Assembly (NCBI GenBank): GCA_041485845.1
Contig: JBGPKH010000499.1
Location: forward strand, 1-6,904
Source: OMOG01 sp041485845
GTDB lineage: Bacteria > Acidobacteriota > Terriglobia > Bryobacterales > Bryobacteraceae
Direction: 5' to 3'
Length of the DNA stretch: 6,904 nt
Below, one piece after another: positions 1 through 5,852 of the stretch. The notes beneath the pieces were generated by a model, which saw nothing but the letters and a program-made list of their open reading frames with translations, was not told where the DNA came from and did no database searches. The position numbers were made by a program, and so were the translations under genes. Position 1 is the first letter of the stretch. Each line of letters begins with the position of its first letter.

Positions 1-852
1 AACGAGACCCTCTGCGAAGCATCCGACCCGGTGCTCTCTCCCGGTCAGGTCGGGCTGCTTTCGGGCTGGGGAGTTTTCAGCACCCTGCGCGTCTCCGACG
101 GCGTCCTCTTCGCCTTCGAGCGCCACTGGGCGCGCATCATGCGCGACGCCGCGGCTTTCCATATTCCGATTCCCGCCGACGCAGAAAAGGTGCGGCGCCT
201 GCTGCTCGATCTGGTGGAGGCCAACCGCGCCTACAACTCCACGCTGCGCCTGGTCATCGTGCGCAACGGCGGCGGCATGTGGGCCCACCCCTCTCCCCAA
301 CGTCCGAGCGACGTGATCGCCCTTACGGCGGACTCCAAGGACTGGGGTGACGGTGTCAAACTCGCCTGGCAGGCCAATGCCCGCCACGCCACGAGCCCGT
401 TCGCCGGCGCCAAGATTCTCTCCTGGTCGATGAACCTGACGTGGCTCGAATCCGCGCAACGCCGCGGGTTCGATGAGGTGATCCTGCTCAACGAGCGCGG
501 GGAAGTGGCCGAGTGTACCTCCGCCAACATCTTCGTGGCGAACGGCAGCCAGGTGTGGACGCCGCCGCTCAACTCGGGATGCCTCCCCGGCATCACCCGC
601 GAGCTGCTGCTCGGCGAGATTCAGGCGCCGGGAATCCGGATCGGTGAAAAGGCGCTGCTGCCGCAAGAGCTGGAATCGGCCGACGAAGTCTTCATCACCT
701 CGACCACCCGCGGCCTGCTCCCGGTCCTCGAAATCGAGGGGAAGCAGCTAGGGCGGTCCGAGCGCGCACGCATGGCGCTTCGGAAGGCATTTTCGGAATT
801 CCTGGAACGCTACGTGGCAGAGCACGCTGAGGTGGCGAAGACCGGGGACTGA
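1..852 (+). CDS. PLP-dependent class IV aminotransferase / aminodeoxychorismate lyase-like protein, 5' partial
   Basis: This is a fold-type IV PLP enzyme of the family that includes branched-chain and D-amino acid aminotransferases and 4-amino-4-deoxychorismate lyase. The reading frame is open to the window edge, so the real start is probably upstream. A GTG at 31 would remove the residues before SPGQVGLLSGWGVFST, which looks like the family's N-terminal segment. In window-edge numbering (283 residues visible, close to full family length) the likely PLP lysine is K138 in FAGAKILSW (codon 412-414). The conserved Glu that contacts the pyridine nitrogen is E171 in GEVAECTSANIFV. The SGCLPGITRELLL segment (about 192-204) and EVFITSTTRGLLPV (about 229-242) are typical of the family. 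The exact substrate cannot be told from sequence: transamination of branched-chain or D-amino acids and the pabC-type lyase step of folate synthesis are both possible. The kinase gene starts 46 nt downstream on the same strand. Confidence 0.88.
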   Translation, partial: NETLCEASDPVLSPGQVGLLSGWGVFSTLRVSDGVLFAFERHWARIMRDAAAFHIPIPADAEKVRRLLLDLVEANRAYNSTLRLVIVRNGGGMWAHPSPQRPSDVIALTADSKDWGDGVKLAWQANARHATSPFAGAKILSWSMNLTWLESAQRRGFDEVILLNERGEVAECTSANIFVANGSQVWTPPLNSGCLPGITRELLLGEIQAPGIRIGEKALLPQELESADEVFITSTTRGLLPVLEIEGKQLGRSERARMALRKAFSEFLERYVAEHAEVAKTGD

Positions 853-898
853 CCGGGGCAAGTCGCAGCATCTCCGAACTTCTGAGGAGGGGTATCGT

Positions 899-3535
899 AT
901 GCCGTTATCGCGTGCATCACGAGTGGGTCCTTACGAGATCGTCGGGCCTCTCGGCGCGGGCGGTATGGGCGAAGTGTATCGTGCCCGCGATACCCGCCTC
1001 GACAGGCTCGTAGCGCTGAAATTGCTGCCTACCGAACGCGGCTCCGACGGGGATCTGGTCCGACGCTTCCAACAGGAAGCCCGCGCCGCCTCCGCGCTCA
1101 ATCACCCGCACATCGTCGCCATCTATGAGACGGGCGAAGCCGCCTCCACGCATTTCATCGCGATGGAGTTGATCGACGGCCGTCCGCTGGATAGCTGGGT
1201 GGAGCACGAGCGGCCCGAGCTTCGCCGCATTCTTGAAGTCCTGACCCAGATCGCGGATGCGCTAGCTGCCGCTCATGAGGCGGGCATCGTTCACCGCGAT
1301 ATCAAGCCCGCCAATCTGCTGGTCACGCCACAGGGGTATGCCAAAGTACTGGACTTCGGGCTCGCCAAACTGGCGGACCTGCATCCGGACGATGTGACCC
1401 GTACCGCCGGACAATCCATTACGCGGCCGGGGACGCTGCTGGGCACTGTCGCCTACATGTCTCCCGAGCAGGCGCAGGCCAAGCCCGTGGATTTGCGCAG
1501 CGACATCTTCTCTCTGGGCGCGGTGCTGTATCGCGCCGTCGCCGGGCGCCGTCCCTTTTCGGGCGAAAGCGACATTGACGTGTTGCACGCGATCGTCCAC
1601 GACGCGCCGCCGCCCGTCGTGCATCAGCCCGCTGCCCGCGAAATGCAGTGGGTGCTGGACAAGGCCCTGTCCAAAAGCGCCGGTGAGCGATATCAATCCA
1701 TGCGCGAGTTCGCCGCGGATTTGAAGCGCCTGCGTCACCGCCTGGATTCCGGCTCGGGCGCGGAAACCGGCCCGCCCCCGCAGCAGCCGCGGCGCATCTG
1801 GCTGCGGTACGGCGCCGCGGCCGCCACCGGCCTGTGTGCCGGTATTGTCCTGTGGCTGGTCCCGCTGGTCCGGCGCGGCGCGGAACCGGCGGACGGCTTG
1901 CGTGCGGAGACCGTCCTCACCCAACTCACCAGCTATACAGGGACCGAAACCGCAGGGGCGATTTCCCCCGATGGTAAACATTTCGCGTTCGTTTCCTCCA
2001 AGGGCGGGAGCCCGGAGATATGGGTCCGCCAGGTCTCCAGCGGCGAGCCCATCCAGGTCACGCACAACGACGCCGTCGAAAGCGATCTGGTATACGCACC
2101 CGACGGCGAGTCTCTCTACTTTGTGACCGATGCCGAGCAGAGGCCGGTCATCTGGTCGATGGCCTCGCTCGGTGGCCCGCCGCGCAAGGTCCTCGAAGGC
2201 GGCCGCTATCCCGCCCCGTCCGCCGACGGCAAGCAGTTGGCCTTCGTGCGCGCGGTGAGAGGCGCCGAAGTCGGACCGCGGACCGACCGCATCGAGGCCG
2301 CTTTCGTGGACGGCTCCGCCCCGCGGACTGTTCACATCGCGCTGAGTATCAATCGGATTGCCTGGTCTCCGGACGGCCGCTGGCTGGCAGAGTCCCATGG
2401 CGGCCTCTTCGATCCGCACAATCTCTCTATCATGGACCCCCACGGCCAAGACAGCCGGCAGATCACGCATTTCCGCACAGGCTGGATTTATGCGCAGGCA
2501 TGGCTTCCGGACAGCCGCCGGATCGTGTTCTCGCGTGGCGAGGATCCCTTCCCGCGCGGGTCCACCGCGGACCTCTGGATGGCATCCATCGACGGTGGCT
2601 CGCCGCGCCGGTTGACTTTGAGCATGAATGCACGCTTTGTCGCGCCGAGTCTTTCCGCAGGCGGTGCTCGCTTGCTCGCCACTATGGAGACCTACGAAAA
2701 GGAGATCTGGCGGGCGCCCCTGGGCGCCGACCCGGTGGCGAACGGGCGTGCGGCGACCCGCATCCTGGATCGGTCCTGGGACCCGCTCTGGACCCAGGTC
2801 TCGCGCGATGGAACCACTCTCCTGTTCAACAGCCGCGCTTCCGGTGCCCGGAACCTCTGGACGCTGCCACTCGAGCCAGGCGGCGCTGCCCGCCAGATCA
2901 CGGCGTTGGCGGGCAATGCGGTAACGCACTCGGCGCTTTCTCCGGACGGCACCCGCGTGGCGTATTCCTCGATGCAGACCGGCAACGCCAAGATCTGGGT
3001 GGTCAACGTGGATGGGTCGGGGCCGGAGCAGTTGACGCAAGGCGACGGCCAGGACTTCTGGCCGTCGTGGTCGCCAGATGGCAAATCGCTCGCGTTCTCC
3101 TCCACGCGCGGCGGAACGGCGCAAGCGTGGAAACTGAATCTCTCGGACAGGCAGCCGGTTCGACTGTGCGAGCGGGGAGGGCGCCTGGACTGGTCTCCCG
3201 CGGGCAACCGCATAGTTATCTGGACGCCGGCGGGTGCGGAGATCGTCGACTCCAATACCGGAAAGACAATTGCCTCCATCGCACTGCCTGGCAGCTCCTG
3301 GTCACTGCCCGTTTGGAGCCCCGACGGACGACGTCTCAGCGTAATTCGCTCGGACAACCAGACGAACGACTCGGTCTGGATCTATGATGCCGAAAGCGGC
3401 CTCGGCCGACTGGCGGTCCAGTTCCCGCCGCCGTTCCACCTGTGGTTCCGCGCCAGTTGGACGCGCGACGCACGCTCGGTGGTCGTGGACCGGATCGAAA
3501 CCGTGTCGCACATCGTGATGCTCGAAGGCTTCTGA
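899..3535 (+). CDS. Membrane-anchored Ser/Thr protein kinase with C-terminal TolB/PD40 beta-propellers
   Basis: This 878-residue protein joins a Hanks-type kinase to an external propeller. The ATG has a strong Shine-Dalgarno (GAGGAGGGG, 884-892) six nt upstream. The kinase domain spans about 12-282: glycine loop GAGGMG at 19-24, ATP lysine K41, helix-C glutamate E60, HRDIKPAN with D134, K136 and N139, DFG at 152-154, SPE at 188-190, D202 and R264. All catalytic residues are present, so it should be active. A single hydrophobic segment (about 303-323, flanked by Arg) predicts one membrane pass with the kinase inside. Residues about 340-875 hold twelve PD40-like repeats, marked by SPDGK-type turns near 356, 400, 441, 490, 536, 586, 635, 681, 725, 766, 807 and 855. 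Twelve repeats fit two six-bladed TolB-like propellers. This kinase-propeller architecture is common in Acidobacteriota. The ligand is unknown; a sensor role for the propeller is inferred. Confidence 0.95.
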   Translation: MPLSRASRVGPYEIVGPLGAGGMGEVYRARDTRLDRLVALKLLPTERGSDGDLVRRFQQEARAASALNHPHIVAIYETGEAASTHFIAMELIDGRPLDSWVEHERPELRRILEVLTQIADALAAAHEAGIVHRDIKPANLLVTPQGYAKVLDFGLAKLADLHPDDVTRTAGQSITRPGTLLGTVAYMSPEQAQAKPVDLRSDIFSLGAVLYRAVAGRRPFSGESDIDVLHAIVHDAPPPVVHQPAAREMQWVLDKALSKSAGERYQSMREFAADLKRLRHRLDSGSGAETGPPPQQPRRIWLRYGAAAATGLCAGIVLWLVPLVRRGAEPADGLRAETVLTQLTSYTGTETAGAISPDGKHFAFVSSKGGSPEIWVRQVSSGEPIQVTHNDAVESDLVYAPDGESLYFVTDAEQRPVIWSMASLGGPPRKVLEGGRYPAPSADGKQLAFVRAVRGAEVGPRTDRIEAAFVDGSAPRTVHIALSINRIAWSPDGRWLAESHGGLFDPHNLSIMDPHGQDSRQITHFRTGWIYAQAWLPDSRRIVFSRGEDPFPRGSTADLWMASIDGGSPRRLTLSMNARFVAPSLSAGGARLLATMETYEKEIWRAPLGADPVANGRAATRILDRSWDPLWTQVSRDGTTLLFNSRASGARNLWTLPLEPGGAARQITALAGNAVTHSALSPDGTRVAYSSMQTGNAKIWVVNVDGSGPEQLTQGDGQDFWPSWSPDGKSLAFSSTRGGTAQAWKLNLSDRQPVRLCERGGRLDWSPAGNRIVIWTPAGAEIVDSNTGKTIASIALPGSSWSLPVWSPDGRRLSVIRSDNQTNDSVWIYDAESGLGRLAVQFPPPFHLWFRASWTRDARSVVVDRIETVSHIVMLEGF

Positions 3536-3545
3536 CGATACACGC

Positions 3546-4204
3546 CAAAAACGCCAAAGGCCCAGAGGGTGTCCCCTGGGCCTCGGCGTCACGAGAAAAG
3601 AAAAGGTTCCAAGTGATCTTCGGTTCAGCGTTACCCACCAACGGCATGCCCGGTATTGAGTTTCGCGATCAAGAGCGCCGGACGCTTCGCCTGTTGGCTC
3701 CCCGCTAACCGTTTTCGCCGGTCAACGGATTGACGCTTCCAGACCCGCCGCAGCGGACTCCTGTTCGGGGCCGGATGCTCGTGACGGCCTTTTGCTCGCC
3801 TGGAACAACCTCCGCTTTCGCGGATGCCATTCCAGGGTCAAAGCTCCTGGCCTGCCACTTCGCTTCTGAGCCTGCCGGTTCTTCTGCCCGTTCGGCCTTT
3901 CTGCTCCGCTACCGAAACCGGTTCGCCCCGGATTCCGGCAGCTTCGACGCATCAAGCCCGTTGCAAAGTCCCCGACTGGCCCGCCTCGCGTTTCCTCCAG
4001 CCTCCACTCCCCTTTGGGACTCTTACCTCCCTCCGGATCAAAGCGTTCGGCTGGACTCTCCACGTGTCGGCCCGCCTTCCGAATCCGCCCGATCGCCATT
4101 CGCTCCCCACAACCGTTTTCTATCGCTAGAGCTTCGGCTGCGGATCATCGTTCCTGGCCCGCTACGTTTCCGGAGGCTTGCTGTTCCTCAAACCTCTTGG
4201 AACC
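3546..4204 (-). ncRNA. Candidate large structured non-coding RNA (about 650 nt), family not recognised
   Basis: The minus strand carries a promoter, a structured body and a terminator in the right order and spacing. The predicted 5' end (GGUUCCAAG, 4204-4196) is perfectly complementary to CUUGGAACC at 3613-3605, so the termini would pair and close the molecule. Internal hairpins, read on the minus strand, include four strong ones. Positions 4196-4189 pair with 4180-4173 (8 bp, 8-nt loop). Positions 3942-3908 give 14 bp with one bulge and a GGCGAA loop. Positions 3836-3799 form a stem of 17 positions with one A-G mismatch and a GAAA tetraloop. Positions 3728-3702 give 10 bp with a GCGAAAA loop. 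TCCAGCC at 4055-4049 also pairs with 4002-3996. Nine pairs in these stems are G-U, which would be A-C mismatches in a plus-strand RNA, so the strand is well supported. No long credible protein frame covers it. It does not show a group II intron domain V, nor RNase P or tmRNA hallmarks. Function unknown. Confidence 0.75.
3547..3589 (-). terminator. Rho-independent terminator of the minus-strand ncRNA
   Basis: On the minus strand, ACGCC (3589-3585), AGGCCCAG (3583-3576) and GGG (3575-3573) pair across the loop ACA with CCC, CTGGGCCT (3565-3558) and GGCGT (3555-3551). That gives 16 bp with one bulged T and a small internal loop. The stem runs directly into TTTT (3550-3547), giving a U-tract on the minus strand only. 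On the plus strand the hairpin lies 15 nt after the kinase stop but is followed by CACGAGAAAAG, so it is a weaker terminator for the kinase, if one at all. Confidence 0.75.
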
Positions 4205-4209
4205 TTCTC
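3600..4209. repeat. Long-range inverted repeat bounding the ncRNA (3600-3613 and 4196-4209)
   Basis: The two 14-nt arms match as an inverted repeat at 13 of 14 positions. The only difference is a G-T position, which would be a G-U pair (4207 with 3602) in a minus-strand RNA. The arms enclose about 580 nt. The simplest reading is the closing stem of the ncRNA. The alternative is terminal inverted repeats of a small non-autonomous mobile element. I see no convincing target-site duplication outside the arms. Confidence 0.6.
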
Positions 4210-4210
4210 C

Positions 4211-4239
4211 ACTATCGCCCCGGAGCCGTTCTTGGTCAA
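4211..4239 (-). promoter_or_regulatory. Sigma70-like promoter for the minus-strand ncRNA
   Basis: Read on the minus strand, a -35 box TTGACC (4239-4234, 5 of 6 to consensus) is followed by a 17-nt spacer and a -10 box GATAGT (4216-4211, 4 of 6). A run of seven A residues (4249-4243) lies just upstream, as an UP-like element would. The start is predicted about 7 nt after the -10 box, near 4204. That is exactly where the sequence complementary to the RNA 3' region begins. Confidence 0.68.
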
Positions 4240-4378
4240 TGGTTTTTTTGGCGTACCTCGGCCCTTTTCCTCAATATCTTTTTCCTTTGTTCTTAGATAC
4301 TTTCCTGGAGCAGCGCGTGAATTGGCTGTGCATAAAACGGGGGCTCCAGGTCGTGTTTTGGCGTACGACAATAGGTTC

Positions 4379-5186
4379 ATGGACGATCGGGAAGCAGGCC
4401 GGTATTGGGAAGAAACCGCGGAGGTCTGGACCGCGCTAGCGCGCCAGGGATGGGACATTTTCCGCGATCGCTTCAACACGCCCGCGTTCTTCGACTTCCT
4501 GTCCGGCGTCCACGGTCTCACGGGCCTCGATCTTGGTTGCGGCGAAGGCCACAACGCGCGATTGCTCACCCAGCGTTGCGCCGCCGTGTATGCCATCGAT
4601 GTCGCTCCGGCCTCCGTGAAGCACGCGCAGCAAGCGGACGGCGGCATCCGCTATGCCGCCGCCAGTGCGCAGATGCTGCCCTTCGCCGATGCCTCGTTCG
4701 ATTTCGTGACCGCGTTCATGAGCTTGATGGATATGCCGCAACCCGAGCGGGCGCTCCACGAAGCGGCGCGCGTGCTGAAGCCCGGCGGCTTCCTGCAATT
4801 CTCCATCACGCGCCCCTGCTTCGACACGCCTCACCGCCGACGGATCCGCGACACCCAGGGCCGAACGTACGCCAGGGAAGTCGGGGGCTATTACGATTCC
4901 ACCGGCGGCAAGGTCGATGAGTGGATCTTCCACTCCGCGCCGCGCGAGGTAAACTGCCCGCCTTCGCAAGTTCCGCGTCCCCCGGTTTCAGCGCACCATT
5001 GCCCATTGGTTGAACATGACCGTGGACGCCGGTCTTCCGATCGAGAAAGTGTCCGAACCGCGCGCCACAGACGAGGCGGCGGCCCGATTCCCCACCTTGC
5101 AAGGCACGCAGGTAGTGCCGTTCGTTCTCCACGTCCGCTGCCGGAAGGCGGGCTCGGATCCCATCCTGGCGCTACGGTGCGAATGA
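4379..5186 (+). CDS. Class I SAM-dependent methyltransferase, interrupted by a one-base frameshift
   Basis: This is a Rossmann-fold methyltransferase of the Methyltransf_11 type; the substrate is unknown. From the ATG at 4379, residues 50-63 carry the SAM-binding motif LDLGCGEGHNARLL. The acidic ribose-binding residue is D74 in AIDVAP, and RVLKPGGFLQFSI at 131-143 is the late core motif. The frame is good to V191 (codon 4949-4951) and then turns into low-quality sequence ending at 5215. Reading instead from ACT at 4953, that is dropping one A from the run 4951-4953, restores family-like sequence (KFRVPRFQRTIAHWLN, then GTQVVPFVLHVRCRK). It ends at TGA 5184-5186, giving 268 residues in all. 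The gene is therefore either a recent pseudogene or carries a sequencing error. The start is uncertain: the Shine-Dalgarno before 4379 is poor. A TTG at 4358, with CAGG 7 nt upstream, would add YDNRF, which I believe related proteins have. The ncRNA promoter diverges about 140 nt upstream. Confidence 0.8.
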
Positions 5187-5445
5187 GCACCCCCGCCCTA
5201 CCCCCGATCTGTTAAGATGGCAACGGAGCGTGTCTGCGATGCAGGTGCCGGTCCACCTATTTTGATCCAACACCTCAAAATAGGGAGTCCGACTCGATCA
5301 CAACGCGCTGGTGAGCAAGCTCCTGGCGGTTCTGCCGCAAGGGAGAAGCCTGAAGGCGCTCGGAGGGCTCCGCCCCGTTTACAAACGTGGGTCAACAAGG
5401 GGGTCGGTACGGCCGAGCGGTGCGCTCCACACCTACCCCGCATCG
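5187..5445. other. Convergent intergenic region with inverted repeats, no gene seen
   Basis: This stretch lies between the 3' ends of the methyltransferase (+) and the CcbP-like gene (-). Open frames here have no recognisable motif and run antisense into the neighbouring gene. It holds a perfect 10-bp inverted repeat (5256-5284) and a short palindromic segment CGTTTACAAACG (5376-5387). The second half (about 5300-5440) reads like degenerate intergenic repeat sequence, which is an impression only. Confidence 0.5.
5256..5284. repeat. Perfect 10-bp inverted repeat with 9-nt loop
   Basis: CCTATTTTGA (5256-5265) and TCAAAATAGG (5275-5284) are exact reverse complements around the loop TCCAACACC. 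It lies 69 nt after the restored methyltransferase stop. The stem is AT-rich in its middle and no T-run follows, so it is not a standard terminator. It could be an mRNA 3' end stem for either converging gene, or a protein-binding site. Confidence 0.6.
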
Positions 5446-5808
5446 TCACCAGAACCGCCGCCAGTGACGATAGGCGGCAATCCATTCCGCCCCTTCCGGC
5501 GCGGGTGACGGCAAAGGCAGTTCGCGGATGCCGATCCTCTGCTTGGTCTTGCCCTTCCGACAAACCGCCACAATGTCGTTGTCGTCGGTCAAGTCGATGC
5601 CCTCCACGGTGACCTTCGCGCCGAGGACCTCCGTTTCGAATGGCAGGTGGAGATCGTTCTCCATCATCGTGTAGAACCCGCTGACCTGCTCCTCATCGCC
5701 GTATGCGTCCGTGATGGCTTCTTCAGCCAGTTCGTCCAGCCGCTCTTTGCTCAAACCAAGAAAACGGTTGGCCGCCTTTTGCTTTGGCTTGCGTTTGTTG
5801 GAATCCAT
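5446..5808 (-). CDS. CcbP-like calcium-binding protein
   Basis: This is a small acidic protein of 120 residues resembling the cyanobacterial calcium-binding protein CcbP family (Calci_bind_CcbP), whose Anabaena member buffers free Ca2+. The diagnostic stretch is residues 33-63: TDAYGDEEQVSGFYTMMEND followed by LHLPFETEVLG. This parallels the DAYNEEER...GWYYYLEDKLQFPF region I recall from Anabaena CcbP. Acidic clusters at 38-40 and 72-78 could supply ligands. The C-terminus ends in an EWI..YRHW motif. The N-terminal 13 residues are basic. The ATG at 5808 is chosen because GGAG (5818-5815) lies six nt upstream. The longer frame starting at 5859 would overlap the divergent NHL gene and has no such site. 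It is probably transcribed alone, divergent from the NHL gene and convergent with the methyltransferase. Calcium binding itself is inferred from the family. Confidence 0.8.
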   Translation of the reverse strand: MDSNKRKPKQKAANRFLGLSKERLDELAEEAITDAYGDEEQVSGFYTMMENDLHLPFETEVLGAKVTVEGIDLTDDNDIVAVCRKGKTKQRIGIRELPLPSPAPEGAEWIAAYRHWRRFW

Positions 5809-5814
5809 ACAGGT

Positions 5815-5818
5815 CTCC
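5815..5818 (-). promoter_or_regulatory. Ribosome binding site of the CcbP-like gene
   Basis: GGAG on the minus strand sits six nt before the ATG at 5808-5806. It decides this start over the in-frame upstream ATG at 5859. Confidence 0.65.
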
Positions 5819-5827
5819 GCAATCACC

Positions 5828-5852
5828 CATTTCGTAATATACTTCCGAAATG
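5828..5852. promoter_or_regulatory. Operator-like inverted repeat in the divergent intergenic region
   Basis: CATTTCG (5828-5834) and CGAAATG (5846-5852) are exact reverse complements separated by 11 AT-rich nt (5835-5845) that include TAATAT. The right arm contains the ATG of the NHL gene, and the left arm lies in the leader of the CcbP-like gene. It could be a repressor site covering a shared promoter, or an RNA hairpin occluding the NHL start. No clear -35 box was found for either direction. Confidence 0.45.

Noticed and set aside
1262..3124. 620-residue open frame on the minus strand across the kinase gene
   Set aside because: It is antisense to a kinase with all catalytic motifs and regular PD40 repeats. 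It shows no motif of its own and arises from GC-rich codon use.
3558..3583. Terminator of the kinase gene on the plus strand
   Set aside because: The hairpin is close to the kinase stop, but no T-run follows on the plus strand. The T-run is on the minus-strand side, so the ncRNA is the better owner.
3722..4099. 125-residue minus-strand frame and overlapping plus-strand frames (3730-4296, 4014-4439) in the ncRNA region
   Set aside because: They overlap one another in several frames, have no recognisable domain, and coincide with the hairpins of the candidate RNA. I treat them as chance open frames.
3546..4204. Group II intron, RNase P RNA, tmRNA or IscB-associated (HEARO) RNA
   Set aside because: No domain V hairpin or GUGYG end, no RNase P or tmRNA conserved cores, and no IscB or reverse transcriptase frame nearby. 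A HEARO-like relative cannot be fully excluded without a covariance search.
4178..4378. N-terminal extension of the methyltransferase to an ATG at 4178
   Set aside because: The extra 67 residues lie within the ncRNA 5' end, its promoter and the leader, and are not methyltransferase-like. The family-like sequence begins near 4358-4379.
5217..5612. 131-residue plus-strand frame starting just after the methyltransferase
   Set aside because: No motif, and its second half is antisense to the CcbP-like gene.
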